Shown here piece after piece: positions 1 to 8,495 of a stretch of 64,000 bases of DNA (positions are counted from its first letter, which is position 1; each line of letters opens with the position of its first letter). Made by a program: the position numbers and the translations under genes. The stretch lies in NCBI GenBank assembly GCA_963277665.1, contig OY728131.1, positions 1,396,206,688-1,396,270,687 of the forward strand. Reading direction: 5' to 3'. Below the pieces are notes generated by a model. The model was given only the letters and a program-made list of their open reading frames with translations. It made no database searches and had not been told where the DNA came from. The DNA comes from Viscum album. Lineage: Eukaryota > Streptophyta > Magnoliopsida > Santalales > Viscaceae.

Positions 1-914
1 GTAATAAAAATGGGAATCTTAAACATAGTGACATCATAAAACAATTCATATAAGACAAATAAATTTATAAAAATAATTCCAGCACAACATAATCAAATCA
101 ATGTAATAATAGGGATAGAAACAGAACCCTTTATTATCTTAGATGTAATTTTTTTTTGATAAAACACTTGAACTCCATTCTTGAGGAAAATATCCTTTCT
201 ACTTCAAAAACACTTTTCCTTTCGTAACATGTCATACAATTATAAACTAAAGAAGTTGATTAAAAATAAACTTGAAAACTTGTAAGGGATGCTTCTTGGA
301 AATAATCTTTTAAAAATCCATTCATGTCGTATAAGTTAAAAAACATTCTTCTCGTACTTTTGTTGGAAAAGTCAAAAATTACCTCGTACGAAAAACGACA
401 AAATATTCCTTTCATATCTTTTACTAAAAACTCACCAAAGGGTAAAATTGGATATAAACTATTGTATAAGGATATATATATTACATATTGAGGAAACATG
501 GATTTGGATGATAAAATACACCCCAGTAAATTCAAAAGTATAAACAATCTCGGATAAAAATGAGATTTGGATATTTCCCTTACCTTAGGTCTGATTTGCT
601 TCATAAGTGTCTGAACCTCTTTTATAATGTTTTAAATAATGTTATTGACTTATTCCAGAATCATAAGTATTGTTATGATATCATATATGGTCGTATTCTT
701 ACCTTATTATTAGTAATATTTCATTACTACTTGTAATTCCGGTGTTTATTACTTTTTATTCTTATGCGTGTTTTGTCGAATAAATTCTTATTCTTCTATT
801 TAGGTTATAGATACCTCATTTCCAGAATGGTATTAGTGTAATATATATCATATTCATTCATTAAATTCATTTATATAATCATTATGCAATGAGGATCATG
901 TACAACGAGTCGCA

Positions 915-1155
915 TCACATCGTGGAGACGGTATTCCGTACGTACGCATGAGTGATGATATCGTTCCCATGGTCGTGGAATTGTATTGGAGTGTATGTAT
1001 ACTATTTCAGAATCAATATCACTTTATAGTAATCATATATATTTATTTTTAACACCATTATACCCATCCAAGTAAGGTTGTGGGGGAAAATAGATTACAC
1101 CACGGCGTGGAGACGGTATTCTATATGTACACACGTGCGATGATTTCATTTTCCG
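915..1155 (-). repeat. Two conserved GTACGTACG blocks ~185 bp apart in A1 3' LTR
   Basis: Block 1 (915-970) contains GGAGACGGTATTCCGTACGT followed by ACGCA and TGATGATATCG on the plus strand. Block 2 (1101-1155) repeats the pattern with changes. They are richer in CpG than their AT-rich surroundings and occur in every family A LTR. Confidence 0.7.
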
Positions 1156-1304
1156 TAGGATGGATAGATGGTGAAATAGGGTTGTTCCATACTTATAATA
1201 ATATATCAGTATATGTGTGATACTGATTTTATTACTTCATAATGAAATAACTAAAGAATAAGAAGTGTAAGAAGAAATAAAGATGAAAGAATCGGTAACG
1301 GGCA

Positions 1305-1484
1305 TTACCTCTTGTTGAAGCGCCTCTTTGAGACCTCCTCTTAGGGCACTAAAATTGGTCTTTGAAGAAGACCAAGACCTCTAGTATGCTTCTAGGGAAG
1401 TGGGGAAGTGAAATGAGAAGTTATTGGCCGATCTTGAAGGCTCAAATTGGTGTGAGGAGGAGAGGGAGGAGGTGCCCTTTTATA
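1305..1484 (-). promoter_or_regulatory. A1 3' LTR promoter: TATA box and downstream splice-donor-like site
   Basis: TATAAAAG lies at 1484-1477 on the minus strand, inside the GC-richer phrase CCCTTATAAAAGGGCACC. About 170 bp downstream is CAAGAG|GTAATG with the junction near 1309. Both are conserved in position across family A, which supports a role, but no transcript evidence is available. Confidence 0.55.
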
Positions 1485-3264
1485 AGGGGTGAGAGGGGCA
1501 CCTTTGGAAATATAAGAAATATTAGTTTATATTAAATCCCAACCCCACATAAAAACTTCAAAAATATATCATATTTGAAGATTAGATGACATACTGTTGT
1601 AATCTCATCAACCAATAAAATTTAGACATGTTAGAAACTTATTTTAAACATTATCAACATGATTTATCCATATTTATCAATTTAATTTTATTTGTGGTAA
1701 TAATATTATTATAAATATTTACATATGTGTTGTGAATTTTCCATAATTTGAAACTTTATGAAATTGAAACCATATAAATTTTAATTTATAATTTTCAAAT
1801 ATTTTTGTGATTTTTAAATAATTTTATAATATGTTATTTTTATAAAATAACAATACTGTCAATTTTGACACTATTCATTTATTTGAATTTAAATAAAATA
1901 TATATACAGAAGATATGTTCGAACTAAAATATTTAATAGATCCATAATATGTCATATGTATCTATAAAATTAGTGGAGCACATTAAATAGATCATATAAT
2001 ATTTATTTGAATATTTTTAAAACCATTTATTTGATATTTAAATTAATAAAATAATTTCAACATCACTATTGTGTCATTATTAATGATAATTATTTAATCC
2101 CTAAAACATCTAAATAAATTCATATGATGTAGGTAATTTTATTATCTTTCTATAGACTATTCATGTTTGAAGATTCATTAAGGTTATCACTAAATTAAAA
2201 TTATTATACTTATAAGATTTAAGAAAGTGACTCGTTGGTACATTCTTTGGTTTTAATAATAATTAAAATATTTTCGTGGAAAAAAGTCCATTAAATGAAT
2301 CTAATCCGACCCTTAGGTGATATGGGTCGACTTTTAGTCATCCAATAGGATTTTTGCAGGTGTTAGGGTAATTTTATAATCTTATATTTACCCTTAATTA
2401 CCCCATTTACCTTTAACTATGGTAAATAAAATTTACCATAGTTGCTATTCAAATTTCCCAAAAATAAAAAGTATCCTATTAACATATTTTGGACCCACTG
2501 ATTCCGAATATGGAATCCATTTTTCAAAATTCAAAACATATATGTTGCAGTAATTAATTTAAAATAAATCCCGCTGTTAAGAAAATGGGTTTTGAAGTTA
2601 AAACATTGCAAAAGATTGAAATGTTTTTACCTATGAATTCAATGTGAAATTAATGCTAATGGCTTACATTATATTAAATGGTAAAAATATAACCTATTTA
2701 TACTTTAAACCCATTCAATATTATAATTTATCCATATAAATTATCTCAATGAAGAAAGTTGTTTTTAATTAAAAATTAGCGTATTTTTTCTATTCATCAA
2801 AATATGAAAGTTATCAGAAAAATATCAAAAAAATTTCCAAAGTAAATTATTATACCCTGATTAAAAAGAAGAATTTTATTTTGTCAAATTTAACTTATAA
2901 AAATTTCAAAAACTAGATTTAATGTGGGTGCACCATCAAAAGGCTGTAAAACTGCATTTTTTTGAAAAATACTTATTTTACCTCAAAAATTTATTTTGTT
3001 CTCTTACCATGTTCTAGAAAATGTGTAATATGAATAATAATGTTATAAAATTAAAAATATAGTTGATACTATTCATAACGGCTAGTCCATAATAATATAT
3101 CGTTGTTTAGAGAAACATGATATTGCGTACGACGCAAGCTATCGAGGAAGGTCGTGATTGCATGTAAAGAAAGTCAAGCTAGTGTTGTGTGTATTGAAAG
3201 ATTCCTTTGATGATTTATATAACATAAAAACAAAATATTTCTCATAAAATTCTCGGGTGTCACA

Positions 3265-3280
3265 TTCTACCCCCTTAAAA
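3265..3280 (-). other. A1 polypurine tract
   Basis: On the minus strand this reads TTTTAAGGGGGTAGAA immediately before the LTR start TGTGACACCC. It is the expected plus-strand priming site of a Ty3/gypsy element. The same context recurs in element A3 at 41839-41850 (TAGGGGGTACAA, then TGTAGCACCC). Confidence 0.85.
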
Positions 3281-3826
3281 TGAATTTCTCCCTCGAAATT
3301 CGTCACTTTGTAACAAACAGATGAGGGTACCTCTCCTAATTATATCCTCAATATACCATGTAGCTTCTTCTAATTGGTGGTTCCTCCATAAAAATTTCAC
3401 CAATCGAGTGGTCTTGTTCCATAGGAATTTTTCGCTACGATCAAGAATCTCTATCGGTTTTTCTTCATAAGAAAGATCTTGCTCCAGTGGTATAACTTCT
3501 GAGCTGAGTACATGTGAAGGATCAGGTATGTACTTTCTCAGGAGAGATACATGGAACACATCGTGAACTTGAGAGAGATTCGGTGGAAGCGCCAATCGGT
3601 AATCTACCTTCCCAACACGATCCAGAATTTCAGAAGGACCAATATATCTAGGGCTCAACTTTCCCTTCTTTCCAAATCTCATGGCCCTCTTCCAGGGAGA
3701 TATTCGTAAGAACACTTTATCACCAACTTCAAACTCTAGGTATTTTCTTCGGTTGCTGGCATCACTTTTCTGTCGACTTTGAGATGCTCTTATGTGTTGT
3801 TGAATAGATCTGACCTTTTCTGTCAT
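3275..3826 (-). CDS. Integrase C-terminal tail plus chromodomain of A1 (gag-pol remnant, 183 codons, open)
   Basis: The frame starts at an ATG at 3826 and stays open for 183 codons. Residues about 1-25 (TEKVRSIQQHIRASQSRQKS) match the helical stretch after the integrase core in Tekay/Del chromoviruses. Residues about 30-75 hold EFEVGDKVFL, FGKKGKLSPRYIGP and the start of YRLALPP, the integrase GPY/F module. LSQVHDVFHVSLLRKY follows near 83-98. EKPIEILDR and LVKFLWRNHQLEEATW (about 122-157) are the chromodomain, which in this family reads modified histones to direct insertion. The last ~25 residues look frame-shifted compared with the usual ending ...YPHLF. The integrase catalytic core (HHCC and DDE) and all upstream domains are missing, so it cannot integrate. 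The ATG sits where leader sequence is joined to the integrase tail and may be used by chance. Expression is unproven. Confidence 0.85.
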   Translation of the reverse strand: MTEKVRSIQQHIRASQSRQKSDASNRRKYLEFEVGDKVFLRISPWKRAMRFGKKGKLSPRYIGPSEILDRVGKVDYRLALPPNLSQVHDVFHVSLLRKYIPDPSHVLSSEVIPLEQDLSYEEKPIEILDRSEKFLWNKTTRLVKFLWRNHQLEEATWYIEDIIRRGTLICLLQSDEFRGRNSF

Positions 3827-4034
3827 TGACGAAAACCAAGAAGAATAGTGTGAGCAACACTAATTATAATAGGAAAACCACATAATCAAGAATAAAATTT
3901 CACACTTAAGGTCTTATCATAGGTTGTTCATGGCCATTTCTAAAACACTAAGATTTTGTTCTATACTTAGACTTATCCTTAGGGTTCTTAATAAGGCTTT
4001 CACATCCTAGTTTACAAATGTTGACTATACCTTT
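3827..4034 (-). other. A1 untranslated leader between primer site and deletion junction
   Basis: The minus-strand sequence after the primer site has no long frame. Its primer-proximal part aligns by eye with the equivalent part of A3 (about 44100-44246). Its distal part resembles A4 around 59400-59490, where both copies have TTGGTTTT followed by a start codon. It is therefore the real 5' interior of family A, fused near 3826 directly to the integrase tail by a deletion of several kilobases. Confidence 0.65.
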
Positions 4035-4046
4035 CCTCTGATACCA
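4035..4046 (-). other. Original primer binding site of A1 (tRNA-iMet type)
   Basis: The minus strand reads TGGTATCAGAGG, complementary to the 3' end of initiator tRNA-Met. In A3 and A4 the LTR lies directly beside the equivalent site. Here the neighbour is a Cassandra LTR instead, so the site is separated from its own LTR by the Cassandra unit. Confidence 0.8.
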
Positions 4047-4048
4047 AA

Positions 4049-4423
4049 TGTGACAACCGGGACCCAGTGACAGCACAGACACCCCGCCTTAACATGGTCG
4101 TCGGGTCCTTGCATACCAGGTACCCCCAGTTGCCCATGAAGATATGTGGGGCCCACCCAAGGGTCCACCCACATGCCTGAACGGGTCATCTGACTAATGA
4201 CAGTCCCCATAGGCCAAAACTTGTCCTTTTCATTGTGCTTTGTCCTGACTCACACAGACCCTGGGAACTTCCCAGAAGGTCGTCCATCGTGATCACTACT
4301 CCAGGTCAAGCACGCTTAACTGTGGAGTTCTAACTAGGTAGGCTTACAAAAAAGAAGGTGTACCTTGTTGACATGAGTAATATCATTTAGTCATTTAACC
4401 CTTTATCATTTGGGGATGTTACA
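4049..4423 (-). repeat. Cassandra LTR
   Basis: It begins TGTAACATCC at 4423 and ends GGTTGTCACA at 4049 (minus strand), giving proper TG...CA ends. The polypurine tract adjoins the start, and two bases then a tRNA-Met primer site adjoin the end. GC content is clearly higher than in the surrounding LTR DNA. Confidence 0.85.
4258..4345 (-). promoter_or_regulatory. 5S rRNA-like domain (RNA polymerase III internal promoter) in the Cassandra LTR
   Basis: The minus strand contains AGTTAAGCGTGCTTG, the box A region of plant 5S rRNA. About 10 bases later comes GTAGTGATCACGATGG, resembling the intermediate element, then GACCTTCTGGGAAGTTCCC, resembling box C. Order and spacing match plant 5S rRNA genes. 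It lacks the normal 5' third and has many substitutions, so it is not a functional 5S gene. In Cassandra this domain is thought to support Pol III transcription. Confidence 0.85.
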
Positions 4424-4444
4424 ATCACCCCCCCCCCCCCCCTT
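4424..4444 (-). other. Cassandra polypurine tract with a 15-base G run
   Basis: The plus strand has 15 consecutive C residues at 4428-4442; on the minus strand this is AAG15TGAT just before the LTR start TGTAACATCC. The run length is probably unstable and could also be a sequencing artefact. Confidence 0.75.
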
Positions 4445-4516
4445 AGAGCACAATGCCCTCGTTGTGGGCCCTACATCTCAACCCAAGCAGTGCACTGCAC
4501 TAAAGGCTGGGTTCCA

Positions 4517-4528
4517 CCTCTGATACCA
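4517..4528 (-). other. Primer binding site at the A1 5' LTR / Cassandra interior junction
   Basis: TGGTATCAGAGG on the minus strand, two bases from the A1 5' LTR end at 4531. It is identical to the site at 4035-4046. The sequence after it (TGGAACCCAGCC...) belongs to the Cassandra interior, so it serves both element types. Confidence 0.85.
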
Positions 4529-6146
4529 AATATAGCGACTCATACTTTACATACATGGTTAATACTTCAAAATTGAAGCATAATTACTACAACATATTAC
4601 AAAACCATCAAAGGACCATATAGGTATAGTGTCTTTAGAAACTGGGAATCATAAAAAACTGGTTCATAAAGCATCTACACTGTCTCCCATTTATTTCATC
4701 ATATCTATAGTCCCTTTTTGGCATATCTTACTTAATACCCTTCTTCCTGGCCTGGGAAAAGAAAAAATACAAAAGGGTGAGATCAAATGCTCAGTAAGGG
4801 TAAACAAAAGAAATATCAATTACATAAAATTCATAAGAACATAACATTTTGAAAAACTTATCCTACAAAAGATATCATAATTTCATAACATGGGATAAAT
4901 CATGATACTGAAATGTATTCCCAATAATCATAACATAAAACAAGAAACTTTGTTTCATACATACATAATCATATAGAATCATTTCTTAATAGTCAAGACT
5001 CATTGCCAAGACTATCTTAGTGGACAAAGTCCATTTCGGAACTGAGTTCACTCCTCATTTCAGTCATGTATCACTAAACTGGTTTAACCTGTCGTTCCGT
5101 CCATGTCTATCTCATGAGATATAAAATAATTACTCAATGAATTGGAGGTAGATATAGGTCCCACCCATCTCATAATTATACCATTCTTATGTGTGCCACA
5201 AAATTATAAACCATATATCATAGCATAACCCATGTAATAAAAATGGGAATCTTAAACATCGTGACATCCTAAAACAATTCATATAAGATAAATGAATTTA
5301 TAAAAATAATTCCACCACAACATAATCAAATCAATGTAATAATAGGGATAGAAACAGAACACTTTATTATCTTAGATGGAAAAAAAATTTGATAAAACAC
5401 TTGAACTCCATTCTTGAGGAAAATATCCTTTCTACTTCAAAAACACTTTTCCTTTCGTAACATGTCATACAATTATAAACTATAGAAGTTGATTAAAAAT
5501 AAACTTTAAAAATTGTAATGGAAGCTTCTTGGAAATAATGTTTTAAAAATCCTTTCATGCCGAATATGTTAAAAACATTCTTCTCGCACTTTTGTCAGAA
5601 AAGTCAAAAAATACCTCGTACGAAAAACGACAAAAGATTCCTTTCATATCTTTTACTAAAAACACACCAAAGGGTAAAATTGGATATAAACTATTGTATA
5701 AGGATATAAATATTACATATTGAGGAAACATTGATTTGGATGATAAAATACACCCCAGTAAATTCCAAAGTATAAACAATCTCAGATAAAAATGAGATTT
5801 GGATATTTCCCTTACCTTAGGTCTGATTTGCTTCATAAGTGTCTGAACCTCTTGTATAATGATTTAAATAATGTTATTGACTTATTCCAGAATCATAATT
5901 ATTGTTATGATATCATATATGGTCATATTATTACCTTCATAATAGTAATATTTCATTACTACTTGTAATTCAGGTGTTTATTACTTTTTATTCTTATGCG
6001 TGTTTTCTAGAATAAATTCTTATTCTTCTCTTTAGGTTATAGATACCTCATTTCTAGAATGGTATTAGTGTAATATATATCATATTCATTCATTCAATTC
6101 ATTTCTATAATCATTATGCAATGAAGATCATGTAGAACGAGTCGCA

Positions 6147-6390
6147 TCACATCGTGGAGATGGTATTCCGTACGTACGCACGAGCGATGATATCATTCCC
6201 ATGATCGTGGAATTGTATTGGAGTGTATGTATACTATTTCAGAATCAATATCACTTTATAGTAATCATATATATTTATTATTAACACCATTATACCCATC
6301 CAAGTAAGGTTGTGGGGGAAAATAGATTACACCACGGTGTGGAGACTGTATTCTGTACGTACGCACACGCGGTGATATCGTTTTCGGTAG
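6147..6390 (-). repeat. Two conserved GTACGTACG blocks in A1 5' LTR
   Basis: Counterparts of 915-1155: block 1 at 6147-6200 and block 2 at 6331-6390, each with GGAGA...GTATTC.GTACGTACGCA then a TGATATCG-like word. Spacing is about 184 bp. Confidence 0.7.
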
Positions 6391-6535
6391 GATGGATAGA
6401 TAGTGAAATAGGGTTGTTTCATACATATAAAAAAATATAATTATATGATTGATACTGATGTTATTACTTCATAATGAAATAACTAAAGAATAATAATTGG
6501 AAGAAGAAATAAAGATGAAAGAATCAGTAACGGGC

Positions 6536-6717
6536 ATTATCTCTTCTTTGAAGAGCCTCTTTGAGACCTCCTCTTAGGGCACTAAAATTGGTCTTTGAAG
6601 AAGACCAAGACCTCTAGGATGTTTATAGGGAAGTGGGTAAGTGAAATGAGAAGATATTGGCCGATCTTGAAGGCACAAATTGGTGTGAGGAGGAGAGGGA
6701 GGAGGTGCCCTTTTATA
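6536..6717 (-). promoter_or_regulatory. A1 5' LTR promoter: TATA box, donor site mutated
   Basis: TATAAAAG at 6717-6710 on the minus strand, in the same context as the 3' LTR copy. At the donor position this LTR reads AAGAG|ATAATG, so the invariant GT is lost. Confidence 0.55.
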
Positions 6718-8495
6718 AGGGGTGAGAGGGGCACCTTTGGAAATATAAGAAATATTAGTTTATATTAAATCTAAACCCCACTTAAAAACTTCAAAAATGA
6801 CTCATATCTAAATATAAGATGAGATAGTGTTGTAATCGTATCAACCAATAAAATTTAGACATGTTAGGAATTTATTTTAAACATTATCAACTTGATTTAT
6901 CTTTATTTATTAATTTAATTTTATTTGTGGTAATAATATTATTATAAATATTTACATATGTGTTGTGATTTTTCAATAATTTGACACTTTATGACATTTT
7001 AGACCATATAAATTTTAATTTATAAAATTTAAATATTTTTGTGATTTTTAAACAATTTTATAATATGTTATTTTTATAAAATAACAATAGTGTCAATTTT
7101 GACACTATTAATTTATTTGAATTTAAATAAAATATATACAGAAGGTATTTTCGAACTAAAATCTTTAATAGATCCATAAGATGTCATATGTATCTAGAAA
7201 ATTAGTGGAGCACATTAAATATTTCATATAATATTTATTTGAATATTTTTAAAACCATCTATTTGATATTTTAATTAATAAAATAATTTCAACATCACTA
7301 TTGTGTCATTATTAATGATAATTATTTAATCCCTAAAAATTATAAATAAATTCCTATGATATAGATAATTTTATTATATTTTTGAAGACTATTCATGTTC
7401 TATGTTTCATTATGTTTATCACTAAATTAAAATTATTATACTTATAATATTTAAGATAGTGACATGTTGTCACATTCTTTGGTTTTAATAATAATTAAAT
7501 TATTTTCATGGAAAAAGTCCATTAAATGATTCTAATACTACCCTTAGGTGATATAGGTAGACTTTTAGTCATCCAATAGGATTTTTTCAAGTGTTAGGGT
7601 AATTTTAAAATCTTATATTTACCCTTAATTACCTGATTTACCTTTAACTATGGTAAATAAAATTTACCGTAGTTACTATTCAAAATGCCCAAAAATAATA
7701 AGTAGCCTATTAACATAATTTGGACCCACTGATTTTGAATATGTAATCCATTTTTAAAAATTCAAAACATATAAGTTTCAGTAATAAATTTAAAATAAAT
7801 CTCGTTGTTAAGAAAACGGGTTTTAGAAGATAAAACATTGCCAAAGATTGAAATGTTTTTACCTATGAATTCAATGTGAAATTAATGCTAATGACATACA
7901 TTATATTAAATGGTAAAAATATATTCTATTTATAATTTAAAACCATTCAATATTATAATTTATCCGTATAAATTATCTCAATGAAAAAAGTTGTTTTTAA
8001 TTAAAAATTAGCGTATTTTTACTATTCATCAAAATATGAAAGTTATAAAAAAAATATCAAAAATTTATCCAAAGATAATTTTTATACCCTGATTCAAGAT
8101 AAGAATTTTATTTTCTCAAATTTAACTTATAAACATGTCAAAAACTAGATTTAATATGGGTGCGCCATCAAAAGGCGGCAAAACTGCATTTTTTGAAAAA
8201 TACTTATTTTACCCGAAAAATTTATTTTGTTCTCTTACCATGTTCTAGAAAATGTGTAAGATGAATAATAATGTTATAAAATTAAAAATGTAGTTGATAC
8301 TATTCATAACAGCTAGTCCATAATAATATATCGTTGTTTAGTGAAACCCGATATTGCGTACGACGCAAGCTATCGAGGAAGGTCGTGATTGCATGTAAAG
8401 AAAGTCAAGCTAGTGTTGTGTGTAGTGAAAGATTCCTTTGATGATTTATATGACATAAAAACAAAATATTTCTCATAAAAGTCTCGGGTGCTACA

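Larger units (their letters stand above)
1..3264 (-). repeat. A1 3' LTR (truncated by window edge)
   Basis: Base 1 corresponds to base 5234 of the other LTR, so about 700 bp of the far end lie outside the window. On the minus strand it begins TGTGACACCCGAG at 3264, directly after the polypurine tract. Inside are a TATA box near 1477-1484, a donor-like AG|GTAATG near 1309 and two GTACGTACG-type blocks (915-970 and 1101-1155). The 114-codon frame at 260-604 is LTR sequence and recurs in the other LTR as a shorter frame, so it is not a gene. Confidence 0.9.
4049..4528 (-). mobile_element. Cassandra-type TRIM unit (one LTR, interior, primer site) embedded in A1
   Basis: On the minus strand the order is primer site TGGTATCAGAGG (4528-4517), about 70 bp of interior, a G-rich polypurine tract and one LTR (4423-4049). 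Cassandra elements are small non-coding plant retrotransposons whose LTRs carry a 5S rRNA-like promoter domain and which use a tRNA-Met primer site; all these marks are present. The expected 5' Cassandra LTR is absent, and the 5' LTR of gypsy element A1 sits in its place. The unit encodes no protein, and the 61-codon frame at 4025-4210 is incidental. The LTR of about 375 bp is slightly longer than many Cassandra LTRs as I recall them. Confidence 0.85.
1..8495 (-). mobile_element. Element A1: deleted Ty3/gypsy chromovirus (Tekay/Del-like) with ~4 kb LTRs
   Basis: Two direct copies of one sequence, 1-3264 and 5234-8495, match almost base for base and have nearly equal lengths. They flank a short interior holding an integrase tail with chromodomain on the minus strand. 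The element reads right to left: 5' LTR 8495-4531, primer site 4528-4517, interior, polypurine tract next to 3264, then the 3' LTR running out of the window at base 1. LTR starts read TGTAGCACCC (8495) and TGTGACACCC (3264); the 5' LTR ends ...GCTATA, one change from the usual ...CA. Gag, protease, RT, RNase H and the integrase core are absent, so the copy cannot be autonomous. The high LTR similarity makes it the youngest long element here. The left target duplication lies outside the window. Confidence 0.88.
4531..8495 (-). repeat. A1 5' LTR (complete, ~3.97 kb)
   Basis: Starts TGTAGCACCCGAGAC at 8495 and ends AGTCGCTATA at 4531. It contains a TATA box at about 6710-6717, a donor-like site at about 6541 in which GT has become AT, two GTACGTACG-type blocks (6147-6200 and 6331-6390), a partial copy of the family's ~33-bp minisatellite (4985-5060) and a short perfect inverted repeat TTGCGT/ACGCAA at 8354-8368. 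The frame at 5555-5836 is the counterpart of 260-604 and is not a gene. Confidence 0.88.

Noticed and set aside
260..604. 114-codon minus frame and its relative at 5555-5836
   Set aside because: Both lie in the same place in the two A1 LTRs and differ by frame-breaking changes. No domain or codon pattern, so LTR sequence rather than genes.
4258..4345. A genuine 5S rRNA gene
   Set aside because: Only the 3' two thirds resemble 5S, with many changes, and it sits inside a TG...CA LTR with primer site and polypurine tract. A Cassandra LTR explains it better.
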